Assembly: GCA_052035295.1 (NCBI GenBank)
Contig: JBPOHS010000046.1
Span: 34,414 to 98,413, forward strand
Direction of reading: 5' to 3'
DNA: 64,000 bases
Origin: HdN1 sp052035295
GTDB taxonomy: Bacteria > Pseudomonadota > Gammaproteobacteria > Pseudomonadales > Ketobacteraceae
In this document: positions 33,424-41,169 of the stretch, in pieces
How the letters are laid out: the number at the start of each line of letters is the position of its first letter
Numbering within the stretch: the first letter of the stretch is position 1
Notes under the pieces: generated by a model
Told to the model about the DNA's origin: nothing
What the model saw: the letters and a program-made list of their open reading frames with translations, nothing else
Databases searched by the model: none
Program-made: the position numbers and the translations under genes

Positions 33424-36162
33424 TCAGACTGGCGTGGCGAGCAGCGCTTTCAGCTCGGGAATACAGGAACCGCAATTGGTGCCTGCTTTCAGGCAAGCGC
33501 CGATTTGTTCGGTGGTGGAAAGGCTGTCAGCCTGTATCGTTTTGCGCAGTGTTTTTTCGCCGACGCCAAAGCAGGCGCAGACGATGCGACCGCAATCTTC
33601 ACCACTGGCGTTTTTACCGGCCAGAATGCCGCGACGTTCGCTGCTGGATAGTTCGGGCTTGTCGAACAGGCTGGCGAGCCAGGCAGCATCTGGTTGCGGT
33701 TCCTGGGGTGACAGGAACAATACGAATTTCAAGTTGCCATCAATGAATCCGGCCCAGCGATGATCGCAGCGGGTGTCATCATGAAATTCGATGATGTCAT
33801 CGGTAGTGAAAAGGGTTGGTGATTTCCAGTAGTGAGCGAAGGCGCTCAGGGTTTCGCACGCTTGGCTGCCCGCGAGTGAAAACTGCAATGCAGTCGCGTG
33901 CGGTATTTTGACTGCATATTCCACGGCTGGAATGTCGATGTCAGCAGGGGCTGCCGCCAGCCATACTTTGGCAATCCATTGCGGTTTCCAGGGTGTCACT
34001 GCTGCCGGCGTGTGTTTGAGTTCCGGTTGTCCCGACAAGGGATCCACGGCCGGATTGACCAGTGCACCGGTGCGGGCAAGGCTGGCAAACTGACGGTTCC
34101 AGTGCATGGGCAGGAAGATTTCGTTGCGGCGTACGCTGTCCGTTATTCTGGCGCGTACCAGCGCGGTCCCGTAGCGCGTGTCGACCTTGATCAATGAATC
34201 CGGGGTTATTGCGCATCGCTCGGCGGTGTCCGGGTGAATGTCGGCAAAAGGTTCCGGCAAGTGTTGATTCAGCTTGGGTGACAACGCGGTGCGTGTCATG
34301 GTGTGCCACTGATCGCGGATGCGCCCGCTGTTGAGCACCAAGGGGTAACGTTCGCAGGTGGGGTTCACGGGCGCGATTGGATGCGTCGCAATAAACCGCG
34401 CCTTGCGATCCGCAGTGAAATACAAACCGTCGGTGAACATGCGCGCGGGTGCAGGCGTCACGGAAGCAGGGTCGGGTTTTTCCATGACAGGCCATTGTAT
34501 GGGCGGTAGCGCATCATATTCGGCATCGGCAAGATGTTGCAGCCCACTGATATTGAAGTCCCGTAGTGCTTCGGTCGTGCTGTTTTCAAAGCCCGACAGT
34601 GCCGCGTGCTCGCGAAATATTTCTGCTGCAGAGGCATAGGAAAAGCCCTTCACGAAACCCATGCGCCGACCCACGTCTGCAATGATGTCCCAGTCGGGAC
34701 GTGCCATGCCTGCGGCGGGTAACAGTTGTCGCTGGCGTGAAATGCGCCGCTCGGAATTGGTTACGGTGCCATCTTTTTCCGACCAGCCCTGCGCAGGCAG
34801 CAACACATGCGCATAGGCGTTGGTATCGGTTTTCTCGATGCAATCCGACGCCACGACGAAGTCGCAACGGGCCAGTGCTGCGGCCACTTTGTCGGCGTTG
34901 GGCAGGCTCACCACGGGATTTGTCCCCATGATCCAGACGGCGCGAATTGTTCCTTCGTGGATGGCATCGAAGAGATCGACCGCTTTCAACCCCGGATGAG
35001 AAGCCATATTGGTCGCTGCCCAGAATCGACCCACACGGTTGACGTTATCCGGTGTGAAATCCATGTGGGCAGCCAATTGATTGGCCAGGCCGCCGACTTC
35101 GCGTCCACCCATGGCGTTGGGTTGTCCGGTCAGTGAAAACGGTCCCATGCCCGGTTGACCGATGCGACCGGTGGCCAGATGGCAATTGATGATGGCATTG
35201 ACCTTGTCGCTGCCCCGGCTGGATTGGTTGACCCCTTGCGAATAAAACGTCAGAACCTGTTCGGTGGTCGTGAACCATTCAAAAAAGGTGGTCAGTGCTG
35301 CCGGGTCTATATCGCAGAGTGTGGCACAGTCGTCACGACTCAGACGGGCCGCGGCGAGTGCTTCGGCAAGACCTTGTGTATGCGCGTCGATGTAGTCGTG
35401 ATTCAATGCGCTTCGATCGGCCAGCCAGTTCAGCAAGCCGTTGAAAAGCGCGACGTCGCTGCCATGGGCCAGCGGCAGATGCAGGTCTGCAATGTCGCAG
35501 GTCGCGGTGCGGCGGGGATCAATAACGACGATCTTGAGGTTCGGGTTTGCGGCTTTGGCGCGTTTGATGCGCTGGAACACGATCGGGTGACACCATGCGG
35601 TATTCGAGCCGACCAGTACGATGAGGTTGGCGGCATCGATATCGTCATAACAGGTGGGAACCGTGTCGCTGCCAAAGGCGCGCTTGTGTCCTGCCACGCT
35701 GGAAGACATGCACAGCCGGGAATTGGTATCGATATTCCCTGAGCCGATAAAGCCCTTCATCAATTTGTTGGCGACGTAATAGTCCTCGGTCAACAATTGA
35801 CCCGAAACATAGAACGCCACGGCGTCAGGGCCGTGGGTGGCAATGGTTTCCTGAAAGCGGCTGGCGACCAAGGCAAGCGCGGTGTCCCAGTCACTGGCTT
35901 CGCCCTGTATTTTGGGCGTTAGCAGTCGTCCTTCGAGGCTGACGGTATCGGCCAGTGCAGAACCTTTGGAACAAAGGCGGCCATGGTTGGCCGGATGCTG
36001 CTCGTCACCGCGCAGAAGGAGTTTGCGTTGTGGAATGTCTGCATCGACGCGAATGCCGCAGCCAACACCGCAGTAAGCGCAAGTGGACGCAATCGATGTC
36101 ATGGTTGAATTGGCGGAAGAGGCTGTCATGTCGAGGCCGCCTTGTGTAATGAACCGGCTCAT
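33424..36162 (-). CDS. nasA: Assimilatory nitrate reductase catalytic subunit
   Basis: NasA is a cytoplasmic molybdenum bis-MGD enzyme that reduces nitrate to nitrite for assimilation. The 912 residues begin with a [4Fe-4S] domain (Cys about 28, 31, 35 and 64 in 'CAYCGVGCG' and 'GRLCSKGSAL'), then the molybdopterin core with the probable Mo-ligand Cys about 151 in 'SRLCMSSSVAGHKR', the molydopterin dinucleotide-binding domain ('PLVLNSGRIRDQWHTMTRT'), and a C-terminal BFD-like [2Fe-2S] domain ('VCACFGVGEKTLRK', 'NCGSCIPELKALL'). The ATG overlaps the reductase stop by 4 bp (ATGA); an internal ATG at 36129 is an alternative. Electrons likely come from the upstream NAD/FAD protein. Confidence 0.96.
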   Translation of the reverse strand: MSRFITQGGLDMTASSANSTMTSIASTCAYCGVGCGIRVDADIPQRKLLLRGDEQHPANHGRLCSKGSALADTVSLEGRLLTPKIQGEASDWDTALALVASRFQETIATHGPDAVAFYVSGQLLTEDYYVANKLMKGFIGSGNIDTNSRLCMSSSVAGHKRAFGSDTVPTCYDDIDAANLIVLVGSNTAWCHPIVFQRIKRAKAANPNLKIVVIDPRRTATCDIADLHLPLAHGSDVALFNGLLNWLADRSALNHDYIDAHTQGLAEALAAARLSRDDCATLCDIDPAALTTFFEWFTTTEQVLTFYSQGVNQSSRGSDKVNAIINCHLATGRIGQPGMGPFSLTGQPNAMGGREVGGLANQLAAHMDFTPDNVNRVGRFWAATNMASHPGLKAVDLFDAIHEGTIRAVWIMGTNPVVSLPNADKVAAALARCDFVVASDCIEKTDTNAYAHVLLPAQGWSEKDGTVTNSERRISRQRQLLPAAGMARPDWDIIADVGRRMGFVKGFSYASAAEIFREHAALSGFENSTTEALRDFNISGLQHLADAEYDALPPIQWPVMEKPDPASVTPAPARMFTDGLYFTADRKARFIATHPIAPVNPTCERYPLVLNSGRIRDQWHTMTRTALSPKLNQHLPEPFADIHPDTAERCAITPDSLIKVDTRYGTALVRARITDSVRRNEIFLPMHWNRQFASLARTGALVNPAVDPLSGQPELKHTPAAVTPWKPQWIAKVWLAAAPADIDIPAVEYAVKIPHATALQFSLAGSQACETLSAFAHYWKSPTLFTTDDIIEFHDDTRCDHRWAGFIDGNLKFVLFLSPQEPQPDAAWLASLFDKPELSSSERRGILAGKNASGEDCGRIVCACFGVGEKTLRKTIQADSLSTTEQIGACLKAGTNCGSCIPELKALLATPV

Positions 36163-37427
36163 GCCGCCTGCGCCAAGGGGGCAAGCCCGTTGTCACAGTA
36201 GGTTTTGCCAAAAATGAGGCTATCGCGAATCGCATCGATCGGCGTGTTGCCGTTGATCAGGCTGAAATACCAACCACCATCCTGGGTGTCGCCGTACAGC
36301 ACGGCTCCGATCAGCCTATCCCCCCGCAAGACCAGGCGCTTGTAGTGGCCCTGAGTCTTGTCGTGATAGTGCAGGTATTCGCAATGTTCATCACCGACAA
36401 AATCGCCGGCCGAATACACGTTGATACCGGTGATCTTGAGTTGGGTCGCAGTGGGTTTGCGCACGTAACGGGCGATGCCCATTTCGGCCAGGTGGTTGGC
36501 GCAGACTTTTGCCTGCTCGAACAAGGGCGCGACCAGACCAAAAATATCGCCACGGTGTTGCACGCATTCGCCGACGGCATAAATGGCCGGATCAAAGGTC
36601 TGCAAGGTATCATTCACCAGAATGCCATGGGCAGTCTGGAGCCCGGCGGATTTGGCCAGCGTGATATTGGGTCGTACCCCCACTGCCATGACGATCATGT
36701 CAGTCTCGATACGTGGCAGATTCTTGAAGCGGAGGGCGCACACCTCACCCTCGGCGTTGCCTTCGATGGCTTCGGTCTGTGCGTCTACCAGAAAGCGCAA
36801 GCCCTGACGTTCCAGCGTTTTTTGCAGGAGCGAGGCTGCCGTTTCATCCAGCTGGCGATTCATGAGAAACGCCATGTTGTGTACGACGGTGACGTCCAGC
36901 CCCTGGCGCAGCAGGCCATTGGCGGCTTCCAGACCTAACAGGCCGCCACCGATGACGACAGCACGGCGACGTGTCCTGGCCAGGTTCAGCATGGCATGCA
37001 CGTCGTTGATGTCGCGAAAGGTAACGACATGCTTGAGGTTGTGGCCGGGTAACGGAATCACGAAGGGGCTGGAGCCCGTGGCAATCAGCAGCTTGTCATA
37101 CGGGACAGCGCTACCTTGTTCGGTGTGCACGACGCGTTGGCGGCGATCGATGCGAATGGCCTTTTCACCCTTGTAGAAGCGTATCTGGTGACGGTCATAC
37201 CAATCATCGTTATTGAGCATGATGTCGTCGATAGTCTTTTCGCCTGACAGCACTGGCGAGAGCATGATGCGGTTGTAATTACCGTGGTGCTCTTCACCGA
37301 TGACGCTGATGTCATAGCGCTCGGGGGCCAGCTTGAGCAGTTCTTCTACCGTGCGTATCCCGGCCATGCCGTTGCCAATCACCACCAGACGTGGGCGTGC
37401 GAGCATGTCATTCATTTTGGGGCGCAT
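36159..37427 (-). CDS. NAD(P)/FAD-dependent reductase, probable electron donor to NasA
   Basis: A 422-residue pyridine nucleotide-disulfide oxidoreductase similar to the N-terminal half of NirB. FAD and NAD motifs: 'RLVVIGNGMAGIRTVEELLK', 'LLIATGSSPFVIPLPGH', 'AVVIGGGLLGLEAANGLLRQ' and 'YAVGECVQHRG'. There is no BFD or siroheme domain. It overlaps nasA by 4 bp, so it is the natural NADH-dependent electron-transfer partner (NasB role). AGGAA lies 7 bases before the ATG. The transcript should begin at the sigma-54 promoter at 37470-37485, only 32 bases upstream. Confidence 0.9.
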   Translation of the reverse strand: MRPKMNDMLARPRLVVIGNGMAGIRTVEELLKLAPERYDISVIGEEHHGNYNRIMLSPVLSGEKTIDDIMLNNDDWYDRHQIRFYKGEKAIRIDRRQRVVHTEQGSAVPYDKLLIATGSSPFVIPLPGHNLKHVVTFRDINDVHAMLNLARTRRRAVVIGGGLLGLEAANGLLRQGLDVTVVHNMAFLMNRQLDETAASLLQKTLERQGLRFLVDAQTEAIEGNAEGEVCALRFKNLPRIETDMIVMAVGVRPNITLAKSAGLQTAHGILVNDTLQTFDPAIYAVGECVQHRGDIFGLVAPLFEQAKVCANHLAEMGIARYVRKPTATQLKITGINVYSAGDFVGDEHCEYLHYHDKTQGHYKRLVLRGDRLIGAVLYGDTQDGGWYFSLINGNTPIDAIRDSLIFGKTYCDNGLAPLAQAA

Positions 37428-37469
37428 ATACGTTTCCTGGAGGCGAAAAGCGGGTCACAGGGAGGGAAT

Positions 37470-37485
37470 AGCAAAGCCTGTGCCA
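37470..37485 (-). promoter_or_regulatory. Sigma-54 (-24/-12) promoter for the nas unit
   Basis: The minus strand reads TGGCACAGGCTTTGCT, almost the full consensus TGGCACG-N4-TTGCW with GG and GC at exact spacing. The predicted start is about 37459. A near-copy at 37509-37524 (TGGCACAGGCATTTCC) keeps the -24 part but has lost the -12 GC. Confidence 0.85.
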
Positions 37486-37568
37486 GCGATTTTTCGTCTG
37501 ACCCCGCAGGAAATGCCTGTGCCAGCATTTGGTGCGAGCCACGTATTTGCTGGCTTGTAGAGTAGTGG

Positions 37569-37619
37569 CGCACCAAGATGGTGAAATATGCAGCTTCCTG
37601 GCTGCGCGCCATTGGTGCG
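37569..37619 (-). promoter_or_regulatory. Paired NtrC-like enhancer sites upstream of the nas unit
   Basis: CGCACC-N5-GGTGAA at 37569-37585 and TGCGCG-N5-GGTGCG at 37603-37619 each match 9 of 12 bases of the NtrC consensus TGCACC-N5-GGTGCA. Their centres lie about -118 and -152 from the predicted start, 34 bp apart, resembling the two sites of enterobacterial glnA. Confidence 0.6.
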
Positions 37620-37807
37620 CATCGGGCAATGTGATGACCCTTGTTGGGGCGATCAGGGCGACGCAAATTGCAGGCGGTGTCCCTGGTGAACTGGCGAAAC
37701 CGGTTGGTGTCTGCGACAATCTTGCCAATACTCAATACATCCTGCTTACCAATCAGGCGCTTACCTCACAAGTGCCTCCTTGCCCGGCGCCTTTGGACGA
37801 ATTCAGC

Positions 37808-38335
37808 ATGCTTGCGCTTTTTTCGATGTTCTGGCGAATCGCCACTTTCCGGATGGGGCCGGCAGACGTCCCGGCTTCACCGGCCTTGCTGCCGACGATG
37901 GTGTGCGTGTTCCTGGTGGTCAATATTTCGGTTGGCATGTGGCTGGCATCGCTCAGTGTCCTGGTGGCCCTCGCCAGCAGCGTCGTCATATTGCTCGTGT
38001 GGTTGGTGTTTCTATACGGGTTGGTGTCCTTCAAGGGGGTGCGGGAACGTTTTCTGCAGACCACGGTCGCATTGCTGGGCGTCGATTCGGTCATCACCTT
38101 GCTTAACGTTATCCCTGGGGGGCTCAGCCTGTTGTTGCCGCCTGAGTCTGCTTTCACTGATATGTTGCGGATCGTGTTTGTTGGTCTGTTCTTCTGGGAC
38201 ATGTTGGCCAAGGGCGCCATATACCGCGACGCCCTGAATCTGGGTCCGATGCAGGCCAATCTGTTGGCCATGTGCTTTTCCTTCGGATTCACGATGCTCG
38301 ATATTTCGCTGTTTTCTCCCGTTACCACTCCATAA
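37808..38335 (+). CDS. Predicted inner-membrane protein upstream of mpl
   Basis: A 175-residue hydrophobic protein with about four transmembrane helices ('LLPTMVCVFLVVNISVGMWL', 'VLVALASSVVILLVWLVFLY', 'LLGVDSVITLLNVIPGGLSL', 'MLRIVFVGLFFWDMLAKGAI'). I trimmed a 93-residue upstream extension because it runs through the nas promoter and NtrC sites and has no membrane or domain character. The ATG at 37808 has only a weak GGA ribosome site. mpl follows 12 bp later, so they are probably cotranscribed. I do not recognise a named family and do not assign a function. Confidence 0.7.
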   Translation: MLALFSMFWRIATFRMGPADVPASPALLPTMVCVFLVVNISVGMWLASLSVLVALASSVVILLVWLVFLYGLVSFKGVRERFLQTTVALLGVDSVITLLNVIPGGLSLLLPPESAFTDMLRIVFVGLFFWDMLAKGAIYRDALNLGPMQANLLAMCFSFGFTMLDISLFSPVTTP

Positions 38336-38347
38336 TCAGGAACTGGC

Positions 38348-39727
38348 ATGCACATTCACATTCTCGGCATTTGTGGCACTTTCATGGGCAGCCTGGCGTT
38401 GTTGGCGCGTGATCTCGGGATGACCGTGACCGGCTCGGATGCCAATGTCTATCCGCCCATGAGCACCCAGCTCGAAAGCCAGGGCATCACCTTGATGGAA
38501 GGTTTCGATCCGTCGCATTTGAAACCGGCGCCGGATCTGGTGGTGGTGGGTAATGCCATGTCGCGCGGCAATCCGGCGATCGAATACATGCTCAATACCG
38601 GCTTGCCTTACGTGTCTGGCCCCGAATGGTTGCGCCAATATGTGCTGCAAGGGCGCTGGGTGGTCGGTGTGGCCGGCACTCATGGCAAGACCACGACGTC
38701 CTCGATGGTGGCATGGATCCTGGAACATGCCGGCTTGCAACCGGGGTTTCTGATTGGTGGAATTCCCAAGAATTTTGGCATTTCGGCACGTCTGGGCGCG
38801 CAGCCGTTCTTCGTCGTCGAAGCGGATGAATACGATTCGGCCTTTTTCGACAAGCGTTCGAAATTCGTGCATTACCGTGCCCGCACCGTGATTCTCAACA
38901 ATCTCGAATTCGATCACGCCGACATTTTTGAAGATTTGCCGGCGATACAACGTCAGTTCCATCATCTTGTGCGTACCGTGCCAGGTGAGGGGCGCATCAT
39001 GGCGCCCGCCGCTGACGGGAATCTGCAGGAGGTCCTGAGAAAAGGCTGTTGGACGCCCGTGGAACTGTTCGGTGAGGGTGCGGCGGAGGGCTGGCAGGCC
39101 ACCTTGCTCGAGCCGGGCGGCAGCCAGTTCCGCGTGAGCTTTGCCGGCGAAGACGTGGGCGAAGTGAGCTGGTCGATGACCGGCATGCACAGCGTCAATA
39201 ACGCCCTGGCTGCATTGGCGGCAGCGCGTCATTGCGGCGTGCGCCCGGCGGATGGCGTGGAAGCCCTGTGTGCCTTTGAAGGCGCCAAACGTCGCATGGA
39301 GCTGGTGGGTGACGTCGCCGGCATCAAGGTGTTCGACGATTTCGCCCACCACCCGACGGCGATTGCCACCACGCTAGAAGGCCTGCGCCGCAATGTTGGC
39401 GAGGCGCGTATCTGGGCGATCATCGAACCTCGCTCCAATACCATGCGCATGGGGGTGCACAAGCCCCAGTTGGCCCCCAGCACGCGCGTGGCGGATCAGG
39501 TCATCTGGTACCAGCCCCCGGGCTTGAACTGGCAGATGGATGACGTCATCGCTGCCAGCACCTCACCTGCTGTCGTCATGCAATCGCTGGAAGACATCGT
39601 TGCCCGCGTCGTGCGTGAATCACGCGCCGGTGATCAGGTCGTGATCATGAGCAACGGCGGTTTCGGTGGCGTGCACGGCAAACTGGTCGCCGCCCTGAAA
39701 GCGCGTTATGCCAATGTCGCGTCATGA
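38348..39727 (+). CDS. mpl: UDP-N-acetylmuramate:L-Ala-gamma-D-Glu-meso-Dap ligase
   Basis: Mpl recycles murein tripeptide by attaching it directly to UDP-N-acetylmuramic acid. The 459 residues begin 'MHIHILGICGTFMGSLALLA', the Mpl form of the Mur ligase Rossmann domain, and contain the ATP motif 'GVAGTHGKTTTSSMVAWILE', 'VVEADEYDSAFFDKRSKF', 'DDFAHHPTAI' and 'NGGFGGVHGKLVAAL'. It is complete and full length. It follows the small membrane protein gene by 12 bp. Confidence 0.97.
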   Translation: MHIHILGICGTFMGSLALLARDLGMTVTGSDANVYPPMSTQLESQGITLMEGFDPSHLKPAPDLVVVGNAMSRGNPAIEYMLNTGLPYVSGPEWLRQYVLQGRWVVGVAGTHGKTTTSSMVAWILEHAGLQPGFLIGGIPKNFGISARLGAQPFFVVEADEYDSAFFDKRSKFVHYRARTVILNNLEFDHADIFEDLPAIQRQFHHLVRTVPGEGRIMAPAADGNLQEVLRKGCWTPVELFGEGAAEGWQATLLEPGGSQFRVSFAGEDVGEVSWSMTGMHSVNNALAALAAARHCGVRPADGVEALCAFEGAKRRMELVGDVAGIKVFDDFAHHPTAIATTLEGLRRNVGEARIWAIIEPRSNTMRMGVHKPQLAPSTRVADQVIWYQPPGLNWQMDDVIAASTSPAVVMQSLEDIVARVVRESRAGDQVVIMSNGGFGGVHGKLVAALKARYANVAS

Positions 39728-39826
39728 CCAATAGCCGTTTATGACCAATCACTCTTGATGCCCAATAACGCCGTCTTGCCATCAATGTAGCCATCTGATC
39801 TGGCGGAAGTCGCCGAGGAGCGTTGT

Positions 39827-40459
39827 ATGTATACCGGAATCGTGGCAGGTGCCTTTCCTCTGGTGGAGGTAATCGAGGCGCCAGGATTACACACCCTGAT
39901 TGTCGAATTACCACCGGAACTGCTGGTGGATCTGACCCTCGGCGCTTCGGTCGGCATGGATGGCGTCTGCCTGACGGTGACCCGCATCGACGGTGCCCGC
40001 GTCAGCTTCGACGCCATGCAGGAAACGCTTTCACGAACGACCCTGGGTCGCCGCAAAGCCGGTGACCGGGTTAACATCGAGCGTTCCGCCAAGGGTCAGG
40101 TCGAAATCGGTGGTCATATCGTGTCCGGCCATGTCGATGCCATGGCGACGCTGGTCGCCATTGAACGCCCCACCAACAACTTCGTCATGACGGTCGAAAT
40201 TCCGCCGGCATTTATTCCGTACGTGTTCAACAAGGGCTTCATTGGTCTCAACGGCTGCAGCCTGACGGTCAGCGATTTCGATGCCGCCACGGGTCGCTTC
40301 AAGGTGTGGCTGATTCCGGAAACCCTGCAGCGCACCACCTTTGGCGAAAAGCAGGTGGGGGATCCGATCAACATGGAAGTGGAACGTCAGACGCAGGTGA
40401 TTGTCGACACGGTGCGTCGTTTTCTCAGCGAGCAGCAGGGCCGTCTGCTGGGTGGTTGA
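39827..40459 (+). CDS. ribE: Riboflavin synthase
   Basis: This enzyme dismutates two 6,7-dimethyl-8-ribityllumazine molecules into riboflavin. The 210 residues form two lumazine-binding barrels. N barrel: 'MYTGIVAGAF', 'MDGVCLTVTRI' (Cys at the expected site) and 'GGHIVSGHVD' (two conserved His). C barrel: 'KGFIGLNGCSLTVSDF' (Ser) and 'LIPETLQRTTFGEKQVG'. Compared from memory with the E. coli enzyme, Phe2 is Tyr and the C-terminal 'EID' is 'EVE'. No other rib genes and no FMN riboswitch are nearby. The E. coli symbol is ribC/ribE. A lumazine-binding non-enzymatic paralogue is a less likely alternative. Confidence 0.9.
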   Translation: MYTGIVAGAFPLVEVIEAPGLHTLIVELPPELLVDLTLGASVGMDGVCLTVTRIDGARVSFDAMQETLSRTTLGRRKAGDRVNIERSAKGQVEIGGHIVSGHVDAMATLVAIERPTNNFVMTVEIPPAFIPYVFNKGFIGLNGCSLTVSDFDAATGRFKVWLIPETLQRTTFGEKQVGDPINMEVERQTQVIVDTVRRFLSEQQGRLLGG

Positions 40460-40542
40460 GAGTGGTTTTCCATCGGTAGCGGCCGTTCCCAACCATGATA
40501 AAATCGACGCTTCCAGTCGTGATGACACCGGAGGACAGCGCC

Positions 40543-41160
40543 ATGAACAGCACCACCAACAGTCAAGTTGACGCCGGCAGTCAAGTTGATGCCGACAAGC
40601 TCTTTCTCGGTGAATTGAGTGGTGTCGCCCCCATCAAGCAAGACAAGGTCGCGTTGGCTCCGTCCAGTCTTGAGCCCACCGAAGCCCAGCTGGCGCGCCG
40701 CGAATCGGCTGCGCGCGCCATGTTGCGCGACGAAAATCACCTGACCGAAGAATACGTCGAAATGCTCGACCCTGATGATCTGCTGAGTTTTCAGCGTCCG
40801 GGGGTGCAGCACGGGGTGTTTCGCAAATTACGTCTGGGCCAGTATCCCTCCGAAGCCATTCTCGACCTGCACCGCATGCCGGTGAAAGAAGCACGGCATG
40901 AAGTGTTCCAGTTCATTCGTGACGCCATTCGCATGGATTTGCGTACCATCATGATCCTGCATGGCAAAGGCGAGCGCAGCAATCCGCCGGCCCTGCTCAA
41001 GAGTTACACCGCACGTTGGCTGACCCAGCTCGATGAAGTCATGGCCTACCATTCGGCACAGCGCCACCATGGCGGTACCGGTGCGGTCTATGTGTTGTTG
41101 TGCAAGAGCGAGCGCAAGAAGCAGGAAAATCGCGAGCGGCACCTCAATCGCCGCGGTTGA
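40543..41160 (+). CDS. Smr domain protein (SmrA/YdaL-like)
   Basis: A 205-residue protein with a C-terminal Smr (MutS2-related) domain, a fold seen in DNA- or RNA-cleaving nickases. The domain spans about 110-205 with 'EAILDLHRMPVKEARHEV' (the LDLH motif), 'IMILHGKGERS' (the HGKG motif) and the basic C terminus 'CKSERKKQENRERHLNRRG'. The N-terminal half is less conserved and polar. The ATG at 40543 was chosen for the GGAGG ribosome site 8 bases upstream; longer in-frame starts are not supported. It is convergent with the kinase gene 9 bp away. Confidence 0.9.
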   Translation: MNSTTNSQVDAGSQVDADKLFLGELSGVAPIKQDKVALAPSSLEPTEAQLARRESAARAMLRDENHLTEEYVEMLDPDDLLSFQRPGVQHGVFRKLRLGQYPSEAILDLHRMPVKEARHEVFQFIRDAIRMDLRTIMILHGKGERSNPPALLKSYTARWLTQLDEVMAYHSAQRHHGGTGAVYVLLCKSERKKQENRERHLNRRG

Positions 41161-41169
41161 GGTGCGGCG

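Noticed and set aside
39728..39826. FMN riboswitch upstream of riboflavin synthase
   Set aside because: The gap is under 100 bp and shows none of the conserved RFN-element helices.
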